From Acanthopleura granulata (Eukaryota; Mollusca; Polyplacophora; Chitonida; Chitonidae), in assembly GCA_016165875.1 (NCBI GenBank), contig JABBOT010000027.1:2705939-2769938 (forward strand): a stretch of 64,000 nucleotides of DNA. Reading direction: 5' to 3'. Of this stretch, positions 35,749-46,923 are shown one piece after another; the first letter of the stretch is position 1; each line of letters opens with the position of its first letter. The notes under the pieces are model-generated. The model made no database searches. It had not been told where the DNA came from and saw nothing but the letters and a program-made list of their open reading frames with translations. The translations under genes were made by a program, and so were the position numbers.

Positions 35749-36240
35749 TTCGTTGTTCCAAGAAAATCACCCATTTTAATGAACAAGCTTGAACCGTGGT
35801 ACAGCAGCTGAACAAAACCTGAACCCGCATATAGTTGTGATCACATATAGCTCGGAAACATACGACTGACTGTAAACAAATCAAACATAAATCTGCGTAA
35901 GTGGCCTTCACGAAGTACGCACTTCTGATATATGCCATAATATGTAGGCGACAGGCTGCCGTTACTGTTAACTGTACTTACTGTACAACACTGATTACAT
36001 TTTACCATATGTTGTGGTTGTAGTGCAATCTTTGGTGGGAAAGACCAGAGTTAATGAAACAATCATTTTCAACGAACATACTTATCTGTTGCCTTCAAAC
36101 ATCACAGGCGAGGAGAGATCATATAATTACGAAACATATAGAATGTCTGTGCATTTGAAATACCGTTTTTTGTAGACCATTACACCACTTTCACAATGTC
36201 AACAAGTCGACCACATGTTGTCTGTCTGTGTTAAAGTTCA
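35732..36240 (-). repeat. 5' LTR of the BEL/Pao element with a roughly 200-bp insertion
   Basis: Same sequence as the LTR at 30932-31213 but interrupted at about 36014-36212. The interruption is flanked by ACCATATGTTG and ACCACATGTTG, which look like a short target duplication with one change. Confidence 0.8.
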
Positions 36241-36884
36241 CATCGCGCCGCAACACATGCCTGGGTGATGTAAAAACAATAAACGCGGAGCAACGGACAT
36301 TCGTTTCACACTATAATACATGAACACATTAACATGTAATTCAGAGCCAATGAATGTTTTTTAGCCTTTACAGGTAGTGAAAGCATTTAACAAAGATGCA
36401 AATAGAGGGGAATGTTTAATGATGCCTGGGTGATTTAAATGATGTATTGATAAGTTCAGCGTTTCCCTGATAACCCTAACATCTGTCAAAACATGAAATG
36501 ACCTTGAGAAGGTCGAAAAACACTAGTAAAAAATTTGGAAAGTTTTAAGGCCGAAATGTGTCATCCACATCTTTAAATTGCATATGATTTAAAATAAGTC
36601 TTCAAGATATTCAGTCGTATTTTAAAAAAATAGCATTTTAGTATTGTAATACAGTTGCAGTTTACTCAAGGTTAAACTCTTTTTAGGGTCCAAAACCCAT
36701 CGTACACCATAAAAAGCCTGTTGAACTATAATGTCCCGTAATGTTTAACATACGGTACCCGGTGAATTTTCGTGCGAACAGGCATATATGACGTTCACTA
36801 ACCATAATATAACACACCGCGTTCCATTCTTAATCTCCACATCCCTATTATATAGAAATTGTCATGTTCGCCCTTGCATTGCAG
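36241..36884. other. Spacer and probable upstream region of the first esterase gene
   Basis: AT-rich and without coding signs. A splice acceptor (CCCTTGCATTGCAG, AG at 36883-36884) precedes the first esterase coding exon, so a 5' non-coding exon probably lies in or before this interval. No TATA box is clear. Confidence 0.45.
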
Positions 36885-36934
36885 GTATCCAAAGGCAACT
36901 AGTCAGACGTTTTGGCACTGACAGAGAAGACAAC

Positions 36935-39900
36935 ATGTCTGCGGTTACCAGAAGAGACCAGGACAAACTGTACAGCCCCGTGTTACGGTCCGAAAATGAC
37001 CAGGACTTAGCACTCCCTAGTCCAGGGCAGCCCAAAGGTGAGTGCTCTGCTTGTCTGAAATCTGCGGGCCGAAAACCTCTGGTGTGTATATCTCTGTTCA
37101 TAATAGTGTTGATTGCCGTTGCAATTGCTGTGGCACTTCTGTACAAACCAGGCCATGACCTGGCTCCTGTTGTTCACCTCGATTGCTTCAAGGTTCAAGG
37201 AGAGAGATCGAAAGGTGTCTACGTGTTCAAAGGAATCCCTTACGCCGAGCCGCCAGTTGGAGAACTTCGCTGGAAACCACCAGTGGCCATCGACAGTAGC
37301 TCCTCTAGATGCGATAACTTCACTTACCAGGCCACCAAGTTTGGCGACATGTGTTTTCAGCCTGATCTATTGAACTTCTCCATTTACAAAGGCTCGGAAG
37401 ACTGTCTCTACCTTAACGTGTGGACCCCAGAGATAACAGGGGAAGGGAAGTTGCCTGTAATGGTCTGGATACACGGTGGCTACCTGTTGGCGTTGGACGG
37501 AAATACGGAATCTTACTGTCCCAATGAGGAGGTAACCAAGGAAACCAACATGGTGTACGTAAGTATGAACTATCGGTTGAACGCCTTCGGATTTATGGCC
37601 CTGAAGATGTTGTCACAGGAGCACGAGACGAAAACATCCGGAAACTATGGCTTCAGGGATCAGATACTGGCCTTAGAATGGGTGAAGGCCAACATAGCTC
37701 AGTTTGGAGGCGATCCGAACAAGGTAAATGGATAGAGTTGTTCAGTTTAAGTTAAGGAAAATAGTACCACTTAATATGGCAATTGCTTGATTGATATTTT
37801 GCACTTACGAACCTGAATAGCCAGGAACCACATGTCTGTATGATATTATGCTAGCGTGATAGAGGGCTTTAATTTGCAATGGTATATTGGAATCGTAGGT
37901 CTGAAATAAGACGCATGGTTACATTGTTACCCTTGCGAAAAAGTTCCATCTTGGTGTCAAACCACACTTATTCACAGTGAGATTCCAAGATGTGAACTCC
38001 TTCACAGAGCCATCTGAAACATTTAAATGTTCACACTGGTTTCATTTTTTTGAAAATGGTCGCCAGGGTTACACTGATTACAGTTCTGAACATTGTTGGG
38101 TGCTCTCTTTACAAAGGTCACCATATTTGGGCAGAGTTCTGGAGGAACCAGTGTTCATGCCCTGTTGGCCTCTCCCATGGCACAGGGCTTGTTCCAGGCA
38201 GCCTGGATGATGAGTGGCTCTCCAATCCTCAACAGCACGCTGGCCCAAGCTGAAGATGCAAATAAGAAATTCTTGGAAAATACTCCATGTTCAAATACTA
38301 CCTGCTTGAGGACACTGACGCCGACTGAAATATTGAAAGCTGTCCCATGGCACGAGTATCCCTACTGGGCTATGACTGATTTGTTTGACTTGCCTGTGAA
38401 AAACGTATTTGATGGACCATTAGCTATAGTTGATGGTGAGACATTTTATTTTTTTCCTTCTTGATTGTTTAATATATTTATTTGTTTCAGTGGCGCTTTA
38501 CGCAGTAATGAATGTGTCGCTTGTGGCGTGATGATATTTGTTTGTCTTGGCGATTTGGTAGAAGACGGCCGTCAGATTGTGGCCGCAGCCCTCTATGTAC
38601 GTAATGTTAAGAAGACTTTTGTCGGGCCCTGGCTTGCAAGATAATCAGCAACACATATACACCGTTTGCCATGTGGTGTTTGTCAGTAGCTTAAAACGAT
38701 TCGAATGTGTTGTGATATGAACAAAGGCGTTTAGCATATACTCAAGAATGTTTAATTGGTAGTGTTAGGACCATCAGTTAAATGAATGAAGAAAACACAT
38801 AGTGGGTCAAAACACAGCATTATTGGCAAAGACCTGACTTTGACGTAGACACATTTATTTTTTAGTTACAAAATACAGTTATTAAGCTGGATCTCCATCA
38901 TGGAATTTCTAATGAACCTGAATATAATACTTAATGTTTTCAGAATAACTAACCAGATTGATCTGTTCACAGGTATAGTCATCCCAAAAGTTCCGATGGA
39001 GGCTTGGAATAAGAAGGAACAGACTATCAACTCGCCAGTGCTTATAGGTAACAACCACTCACTGTGCATAACACGCGTTAGTCTTCACACGAAAGAAGTT
39101 AGAGCGCCAACAACAAAATGAAGCAGGTTTTCATAAGTTCTTTTTTTATTGGGAGAGGAGTCCCCGAGGTGCACTGAAGGTTACGTGGCGTTATTATTGC
39201 TGACGAAAACACTGGTACAGCCGTAGGGAAATCGCACGGCAAACATTGTGATGCACCGCCACACTCCAACACGTCATCTCATTGATTAGCAGTTGATTAT
39301 TACACCATCATATTCTCCACCAAATAATCACGTTTTTTTCTGCAGAATGAATTTGTTTTCAGCATCAGTATACTCAGTAGAAAAGGTACACTCACTGAAT
39401 AAATGGCTTACCAAATCCTTTTATCTTCTCCATAGGAGTTACGGCCCAAGAAGTGGACCTCTATCCGGCTCGGATAGATGTGAAGACCTGGAATTCCTCT
39501 CAATACGAGGATTACGTCAAGTCCAAACTGGATACCTTTGGAGGGGACATTTCTGAAAGAGCTTTGGAACTTTATAAATTCACCGATGGCAGCAGTGCAG
39601 AATATCTACTCACCACTATGACATCAGACGCGCGGTTGAACTGCGCCACGGATCGCCTGGCAGATGCAATGGCGGTAGGGTCCGGTGGAAAAGCTGTTTA
39701 CAAATACGTCGCCACTGCGCGTCCTTCCGATGTCGTACCTTATCTCGGGTTTCCCTTCAGTCCGGAATACTCCTTCCACTGCATAGACGCCTTTGCTTAT
39801 TTCGGTACGATGAAGAACTTTTACAAGCAGCCATTGAAAGAATCTGACTTGTCGTTCCAGTCAATCATGCGCAAGGAGGTATCGAGTTTCGCCACAACAG

Positions 39901-40046
39901 GGAGGGTAAGCAAGGATGAATGGAAGATGTATCCAAACTCGACGGCTTTACTCGATACCAACGTCACTGTCGTTAACAGCTATGAACAGACGCGATGTGA
40001 CTTTTGGCTTAAGAACGACTTTTTCTCGTATGCCTGGTTGAATTAA
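36935..40046 (+). CDS. Type II membrane carboxylesterase/cholinesterase-like protein A, 597 aa
   Basis: Carboxylesterase type B (alpha/beta hydrolase) ectodomain on an N-terminal membrane anchor. Coding exons: 36935-37723, 38117-38435, 38973-39047, 39436-40046; all GT-AG, phases 0, 1, 1, joining to 597 codons plus TAA. The ATG lies 50 bases after a 3' splice site in ACAACATGT. Residues 49-70 are a single hydrophobic segment after a 48-residue cytoplasmic tail, with no cleavable signal. Family motifs: VFKGIPYAEPPVGELRWKPP, SEDCLYLNVW, MNYRLNAFGF, GNYGFRDQILALEWVKANI. Predicted triad: Ser270 in GQSSGG, Glu400 in TAQEVD, His509 in YSFHCIDAF. Unusual: the oxyanion loop reads HGGY instead of HGGG, and the nucleophile elbow has Gln where cholinesterases have Glu. 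The choline-binding Trp region of cholinesterases is not recognisable, so it is probably not an acetylcholinesterase. Several N-glycosylation sequons (NFT, NFS, NST, NVT) fit an extracellular domain. Natural substrate unknown. Confidence 0.93.
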
Positions 40047-40423
40047 AGACAATGGTTAAAGCAAAGCACTATGAGAATTAAAAACAATTAGTCTTCTTTT
40101 ACCTTTGACATAATGCGTGGTAGTTTTGCGACATTGTCACTGTTATACTACAAACAGACACTGTCGTGATACGGCCAAATTAGCGCCAATACATGTATCG
40201 TGGGAGTTAATAGGAGTTCGGTTGTGTAACTTTGTTATTGTTTTTGTTTTTTTGTTTTCCTATTTTTTTTGTTTTTTCGTTTTATTTTTTTTGTCTTTTT
40301 TCATGCAGTGCAAACTGGGTTATATACGACAAAACAGAAAATGAGACAGTATGTATCTGGCAATTTTCAAAAATGCTGCTTATGTTTAAACATTAAGGTC
40401 GAAATGCTCTCGAGTGTCAGAAG

Positions 40424-40585
40424 AATAAAAACGCATTTTGCACAAGAAATGGCGGAATATTGTGGGCATAATTGAACATTTTATAGTTAAGTCTCCTCAG
40501 TGAGTGCTATTTTATATAATGTTTATTGCTGTGAACCATTTGTGCTGGTTTGATCCATATACTGTGTAGTCGCGCTGGAAATAAA
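40424..40585 (+). terminator. Candidate poly(A) signals for esterase A
   Basis: AATAAA occurs at 40424-40429 and again at 40580-40585, about 380 and 535 bp after the stop codon, following a T-rich stretch. Assignment is by position. Confidence 0.4.
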
Positions 40586-41173
40586 ACATTACCTTAGTTT
40601 ACCCAAACATTTGTTCTCCAGGAACGTACCATCAAATCTACTGTAGCAATACCCATATCGACCTCAACCATTAGCCATTCTCTCCCGATATATACAGCCG
40701 TGTATTTAAAAAAGCGTCAATATCCGAAAAAACTTTTCGATATTTCATCTTGAATTTCATGACATGTCATGCTCTAAGCTGATGAAACAATACACATATG
40801 AGGTGTTCAAGAAATCTGGAAATTTTCAAGAGTGCACACGTGTTTACATATACGATGATTTAAACTGGTCGTCCAAGTAACTCAGAGGGTGTCACAGTGG
40901 CATGATATATACACGTTTGAAACTGGAATAAATTCGTCCATCGTTCATGAAGTCGGCGGTCGATGGGACAGTTTCACGGACCGCACGTGACTTTCGCAGC
41001 GCGTGGGTGCAACGACGGCCGTTCTGTATGCCTAAACACTATACACTCGCCGTTACGATATAGATTGGCTGCACGGGGTCCAGGCAACCGGCATTTCCTT
41101 GACCAGTGGGGTGGCGTGCTGGAATCTTGACTCGCTGTTTTCGCTCTGGCTTTGAGTCCAGTGGTTTGTAGAG

Positions 41174-41371
41174 GGCTCATTCCACAAAACCATTTCTCAC
41201 TTACGTCAAAAATTGAAAATTGTGGCCCAGAAATTAGAAATCTGACCGCTACATTAATGTTATCTAAGAGCAAATGGGTCAAAGTTCCCATTTTCGTCAC
41301 CGCACGATTAACAACGAAACGAGGTTTCAAATTTTTACTTAAGTCAGAAACGGCGTTATGGAATCGGTCTC
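41174..41371. mobile_element. Short inverted-repeat (MITE-like) element, about 198 bp
   Basis: The left end CATTCCACAAAACCATTTCT, continuing CACTTACGTCAAAA, is mirrored by the right end whose reverse complement reads GATTCCATAACGCCGTTTCT, continuing GACTTAAGTAAAA. The imperfect terminal inverted repeats are about 35 bp. The interior has no coding capacity of its own. Confidence 0.65.
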
Positions 41372-41868
41372 AGGTATTTAGCGAAAGCCGTTGGTTTACT
41401 CCGGGCTATGAACGCCATAGTGTAACTGAAACATTCTTCATGGGTTTTGTGTTGAATAACAATCAAACAAATCGATGAATCACTATGATGGTTACCTATA
41501 GGCTTATAATGCTAAGTATGCTCTTATTCATAGACAGGAATGTAATGTCGTGGTTGGTCTTGACATTCCCTCGTATTCTGTGTAGACTAGCAAATGTTGG
41601 AGCATAACAAGTATACACCGTACTACACGTGGCAGTTCCCTGATGAGAACGACAGTTGAAAACTGCAGTTCCTAGGCATGTTCACACTACAAAATTGGGA
41701 AGAATATTCCTTTCCTTAAACCTGTCTTCCATGCTCCTTTTAAATTCAACTTTTTATCCGTAACACGTGCTGTGGTATCATTTTAGAAACAAACTCCAGA
41801 CAAACTCCTGCTTTATTCCCCGACAGCCTTAATCAGCGCATGCAGACCCCGCAAGGAGCACTCGGTAG

Positions 41869-41970
41869 AGGCATAGGCGCCGGAAGCTGTCGTGACGTGG
41901 GGGTCGGAGGGAAGCGGGTCGATAGCACAGCCAACTTTGGACGAGAGTCCATTGGCCGCCTATGCCTCGG
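41869..41970. repeat. Short inverted repeat
   Basis: GAGGCATAGGCG near 41870 and CGCCTATGCCTC near 41958 are perfect 12-bp inverted repeats about 75 bp apart in a locally GC-rich stretch. Confidence 0.7.
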
Positions 41971-42377
41971 AAGGCCCGCGCACACAGATGCCCGGAGACA
42001 CATTCTGGTGAATATTAAGCCACTAAAGTGAAGAGCTGAAATGTTCTGTATAATCAGAGTTGACATAATTTTAGCTGGTTCCTTCATCCTACTAAAAATT
42101 TTGACTGTCAAGTATTATGTTGAATTAGCAGATATATATTCTGAAATATTGATTCAAATCAGTGGTTATTGTACGGTATATAAAAAATAAAAGTGAGAAT
42201 AAATCTGTATGTTACGTTCTATCATTAGGCTATCATTAGAAATAAGGTGTATGCATGGGAGAAGAAATATTCTTGTACTTTAATCACAGACATAGACTCT
42301 GAATGCAGAGAAAAAACGCCGTTGTAATTAAATCGATAAACATTATCACAGTTTTAAGGGTACTGGATGCTGTGATA

Positions 42378-42515
42378 TTTGGAGTTTAACGTCAACAATA
42401 TTTCAGTCATATGACGACGCAGTCATATGTATGTGTATATACAGGAATTGCCGAAGACACCCAATCCATTATACTGAAACCGGGGTGACTAGCCATTGTT
42501 ATTTTCCCCATTACC
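42378..42515 (-). repeat. SINE-like repeat fragment, third family
   Basis: AACAATATTTCAGTCATATG and ATTATACTGAAACCGGGGTG match the copy at 12703-13022 in the same order. The B-box end is missing. Confidence 0.6.
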
Positions 42516-42751
42516 CCATTTGATTTTATTTTGCTGTTGTTAGTTACATTTGTTTTAAGCTTCAATACTATTTGTATTCTGAAACAGATGAAAATAAATT
42601 TGAATCTTTTCACGGGGAAAAACTCCAGTAAACTGCTAAATCAAAATGAATCCATCATTCTGATGTGTAACACGGCAAATGGAGACACGAAGAAGCATTT
42701 TATCATGCATGTATATACTTATCTCTTACCTGCCACACAGCTTACAAAAAT

Positions 42752-42995
42752 CGTTGGTTAGCGCGCTAGAGCAGCGTAATGACCCAGAAGCCTCCCTCCA
42801 ATGCGGTTGCTGTGAGTTCAAGTACAGCTCATGCTGGCTTCCTCTCCCGCTGTACGTGGGAAGTTCTGCCAGTAACCTGCGGATGGTCGTGGGTTTCCCC
42901 TGGGCTCTGCCCGGTTTCCTCCCACCATAATTATGGCCGCCGCCGTGTAAGTGAAATATTCTTAGGTACGGCGTAAAACACAAATAAATAAATAA
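42752..42995 (+). repeat. tRNA-derived SINE copy, family 1, plus sense, near full length
   Basis: It runs from a head TTGGTTAGCGCGCTAGAGC through GTGAGTTCAAGTACAGCTC (B-box-like), AACCTGCGGATGGTCGTGGG and GGTTTCCTCCCACCATAATT to the tail AAACACAAATAAATAAATAA. It is the best copy for reading the family in sense orientation. Confidence 0.9.
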
Positions 42996-44520
42996 CTGCC
43001 AAAAATTAGCACACGGAATTCCCTTGGTCTTTATACAACATCAGGGTTAATTTTTCTTGTAAAAGCAATTTGGTTGGATGATTCATCTCCGCATTTCAAA
43101 ATATTTCCTGATTGTTCAATGTTGACATCAATTAGATCTCTAACTTATTTAACGTGGGAAAATTAAAATTGAAAAACAATGGCTAACTTAATTTAGGTAT
43201 CCTTCTGAATCCTTCATTCGCATATTTTCGGTACAAATGTGTCGTAAAAATAAAATCATGCACTTACATGTTCCAAAAGAAACTATTATGGAGGTAATTG
43301 TTAAAATGTAATACCGATTAAGGATCGGGTCCTCGGTGGCCGAGTATAGTCCAGGCGCTCGCCTACGGATCACTGTATATCAGACGTCGTTAGCCGTAAT
43401 ACAGCATACATATTGTTAAGTACGGCTATCTTTTGTCGTAGCTTCTCTAGCTATATAGGCCAGTCTCTTTCATATATATGTACTATCTTACCTAACGATA
43501 GGCTTATACAGTAGGCCTACATTGTAGTGTCATATAAGGGATATCATAATAAGCTTTTGAGTCAGAGATATGTGCGGCCGCGCCGGGACAAATTTCATTC
43601 CTTGTTTGTCACTGGCCAAGGCACTTCGAAGCATTCGCCTTGACATGAAACATTTCACCAACAGCGAACCTGGTGAGAAGACATCTCCCTCAGGTCGGAA
43701 CCTTGTGGCGGGGGGGGGGGGGGTTACGACTGCCCCCTCTGATCCCTCCCCCACTCCTCCGGTTCCGACGCCTATGAGAGGGAACACACTATTCGTGATG
43801 ATACCTCTTTATATGATTGTATACCAGGGCCTATAATTCCCAAAGCTTACCCTAATAATACATTCATACTTGTAGCATCCTTCTCTGAGACAGAGACACT
43901 GACATTTTCAATACTGTTTAAAAGTTAAACAATTTTAGATGAACAGACAAATCAAGCTATCTCTGCGAAGCAAAAACAATGAGTATTGTTCGATATATTT
44001 TGGTGCCAGCAAAAGCTCGTGCGCCATCTCACACATACCCTTCCGCTCGCACCGTGAGTGCTGGAACTAACACCAGGCCGAGCTTGTTATGATCGCCTTC
44101 GAGGCTAGCGATGTTTGTGATTTCCGTAGCGTTAAATGCTTACCAGTCACTCGACATGGTTTTGAGAACGTTACAACACAAGACCAAGCATCAACACAAA
44201 CGTTTTGTGAAACTGTCTCCTTGGTCCCGATCGTGCATGCTCGGTGGTAACACCTTAAAGGTAAACAGAAATGTACCGGTTTCTGACTTGATTTGAAGCT
44301 CAAAATAAACTCCAACCTGCTCCATTTGTATTGTGTACCAGCGCGAGTTGAAAACGTGTATTCACTGAACAGGTAAAACGTACCTTCACAAGGCTTACTC
44401 CAGAGGTAACAAAGTTGACGACATTGATTATATTGCAAGCATAGTGTAAGTGAAATTTGCGTGATATCTATATGATGTTGAAGTGAAATATGAAGTGCGC
44501 ATGCTTATCACGCAAGGATG

Positions 44521-44801
44521 TTTTATTTATTTATTTTTTGATTGGTGTTTTACGCAGTGCTCAAGAATATTTCACTTATAGGATGACGGCCAGCATTATG
44601 GTGGGAAGAAACCAGGCAGAGCCCGGGGGGAAACCCACGATCATGCGCACGTTGCTAGTGGACCTGCCCACGTTTGGCCGGAGAGGAAGCCATGTAGAAT
44701 GAGTTTACAGCATAAGCTCACCGCGACCACACTCTTGACAAGTACGTGGGTCATTACACCACCCTGGCGAGCTAAGCCCCTGGGCCACGGAGGTCCCCGA
44801 A
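44521..44801 (-). repeat. tRNA-derived SINE copy, family 1, full length
   Basis: A tail of TTTATTTATTTATTTTTTGA, the core GGCAGAGCCCGGGGGGAAAC and a complete head region ending GGGCCACGGAGGTCCCC, which corresponds to the start of the tRNA-like head on the minus strand. Confidence 0.9.
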
Positions 44802-45120
44802 GGAGGTTTTACTGGTGCTACCTAGCAAAGTGTTATGGTATTCCTACGACTGTGTTTTCACGTTATTGTTTGTTTAATATTCTGACAACAGAGCACTTTG
44901 AGGAAATCTAAACCAATCTCGTCTAATGAATTGCTCAGTTAACATCACTATATTTTTGTTCGCCATTACGAAGGAAGGTGAGTGCAGTGTCGGAGTCGTC
45001 TAGATGAGATTTTCTGTTAGGGTCAGCTGTGTGGTCGGCTGAGGATGTAATTTAAACTGAAGCATTCAGTAGTGAACATCCAAATTTCTCCTAGCCCTTG
45101 TTCTTTATTCTGGTTCTGAG

Positions 45121-45155
45121 TGCGTAAAACACCAATGAAATAAATAAATAAATTA
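45121..45155 (+). repeat. SINE 3' tail fragment, family 1
   Basis: Only GCGTAAAACACCAATGAAAT and the ATAAATAAATAA tail remain. Confidence 0.6.
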
Positions 45156-45547
45156 TCCTAGTTACTGTTTAGGCATTTACATGAACGGTTCGGATAAAAT
45201 CCTGTGTGAGGTAAAATGTAAATAGGTCAGATATCACCGGTTACGTGAGGACATTTGTGCAGTCTATCACTTTGTCACTGTTTTGCTTTTACTCTCCACA
45301 CTCTAGCATTTCATGTGGGTATAAAATGGCCGCCGTCATAAAGATTGAAGAGCTACTTTGGTGTCAAAACATCTGTGTGTTGAAAGCAAAGTGAATTGAT
45401 AAAGACTGAGATATTCTGACTTGCTTTCTTAAATTGTGAAATATTGCAGCGAATTAAAACCGATATTGTACGTTTCGTCGGAGTATACGGAAACAAAATA
45501 TTTCTGTCGCTTCTACTTTGCCTGGTGTGACGCCAGCCACGAACACA

Positions 45548-45614
45548 TGACGTCATAAATCGCTGACGTGTATACACACATATGACGCTGCCCTTTCAAA
45601 TGCTCTTGACGTCA
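45548..45614. promoter_or_regulatory. Pair of full CRE palindromes upstream of esterase B
   Basis: TGACGTCA occurs at 45548-45555 and 45607-45614, with further TGACG/CGTCA half sites between and after them (TGACGTG near 45565, CGTCAC near 45641). They lie about 1.3 kb upstream of the esterase B start and about 355 bp before a TATAAA. The motif is the classical CREB/ATF site; function here is inferred. Confidence 0.4.
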
Positions 45615-45967
45615 TCCCAGCATAAATGCCTTACTCAACGTCACTTCCGCCTAATTCGACGTGTTATGAATACCCCTTTATTTTTTTAGAATAGTGTTTT
45701 GTTACTTAGAAGTTTACAGACTAGAGCTGTTTACTCAGGTTCGCCGGAGGTGACCGATTTTCTTAGTTGTTTATCATTTTTCTCTGTATTCTCTAGTAGT
45801 TTCTATAAGGCCTTTGTCCTCCGTGTGTTTTCTAGCAGGTAGCTTTGGCCTGACCTAGATAGGTCCTTGCAGAAGGAGTTGTTATGTAATTGGGATGTTG
45901 TTTTGATTATACTGGGTGTATAATCTTTATGTATCTTTCTCGAACTTTCTACAATTCGATGACTCTG

Positions 45968-45973
45968 TATAAA
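45968..45973 (+). promoter_or_regulatory. Candidate TATA box
   Basis: TATAAA in CTGTATAAACACC. It could be the core promoter for the 5' non-coding exon of esterase B, or belong to an LTR-like segment (see findings). Confidence 0.35.
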
Positions 45974-46923
45974 CACCGACCCACAGCCCAGTCAAACAAC
46001 AGTATTCCAGAGACAGGCAGAGCGCTATACAGTTACGTGCGAGACAGCTATCATTGAGCAGTCCTCAAGTGCGTGGTCAGAGCGCTACATCTAAGTCAGC
46101 GAACAACGAGCAATTTATAAGTGTTTGTCCTGCAAGAGACATTCGGGTGTTCCTTGTACAGTGAAACACTAAGTTCCTACCGGGAATAACTGGTGCGTCA
46201 TAGAGTTTTGAGGGAGATCGTTACCGTCAATGCGAGTATTCAAATGCTGTGTTAATCTGTGACGACATCTCGCGACTTCTGGGCTTTTGGTGTGGACGGA
46301 CTCCGTGGTATAGTTCCAGTTTGTATCGTCGAGCAAGGCCCTACCGGAAACGGACTTATTACGCTGGTGTAATTCAAGTGTGCCGAGACTGGAGATCAAG
46401 GCTGGGGCGTGTGGGATACAGGTGTAACACAGCGACCGATAAGTAATCTTTGTAATACTGTAATCCCTTTTTGTAATTTCCAGCTCTTGTTTTCTTTGGT
46501 AATTAATGTTGTTATCTTTTGTATTGAATCTCTGGCTTGTTGGTGTTATTTCGCCTGACGCTTTAATAAGGTATACACCAGTCACTGTGTGGAATTCTGT
46601 TCACATTGCTCTTGTTTCGATAGAGCACGTCATACAGGGATTTTATCACGTCACATCAGAAAAATTGTACGGACACAGCCGAAGATTTTGTTTTTCAAGG
46701 AATCTTCAGTTATATGGGTTTAATAGTGTTATTCATCAAAATCCTTTTGAGACATGGTGTTAGGCTTACTCCGTAGAATTTCTTTCATATCATTGAAATA
46801 TTTCCACACAATTTGTATTCTGACCAGAGTGGCACTTTAAAACGAAAATCAACGATAAACCAATCCTATATACATTAAGATATATTTTCCCTCTGTTTCA
46901 TTTCCTTTTCAGACTGAAACACA

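Larger units (their letters stand above)
30932..36240 (-). mobile_element. Decayed BEL/Pao LTR retrotransposon with both LTRs
   Basis: Two direct repeats flank retroelement coding remnants in the order gag, CCHC, protease, RT, integrase on the minus strand. The pol order and motifs (FPHHGVYHPNKPDKIR, YVDD, YGPLGLAAPF, GIDYFGPF) are those of the BEL/Pao superfamily. The coding region is broken into several frames, and the segment between the RT C-terminus and the integrase is missing, so it cannot be autonomous. I count about 20 substitutions over roughly 280 aligned LTR positions, so the insertion is not recent. I see no target-site duplication. Confidence 0.92.
40586..46912. other. Spacer between the two esterase genes
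   Basis: No additional coding gene is recognised. It contains an inverted-repeat element (41174-41371), a short hairpin (41869-41970), a third-family SINE fragment (about 42378-42515), two SINE copies (42752-42995 plus sense; 44521-44801 minus sense), a SINE tail (about 45121-45155) and a probable regulatory region for esterase B (about 45540-46000). The 3' splice site CATTTCCTTTTCAG at 46899-46912 shows that esterase B has a 5' non-coding exon within or beyond this spacer. Confidence 0.55.

Noticed and set aside
30920..36250. Target-site duplication flanking the BEL/Pao element
   Set aside because: Bases outside the two LTRs do not match at the boundaries I can define; it may be lost or the ends may be shifted by a few bases.
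40974..41478. Overlapping ORFs of about 110 codons on both strands
   Set aside because: They cover the inverted-repeat element and its flank; the frames are open by chance.
46169..46585. 138-codon minus-strand ORF upstream of esterase B
   Set aside because: No motif; it crosses the probable promoter/5' UTR region of the plus-strand gene.
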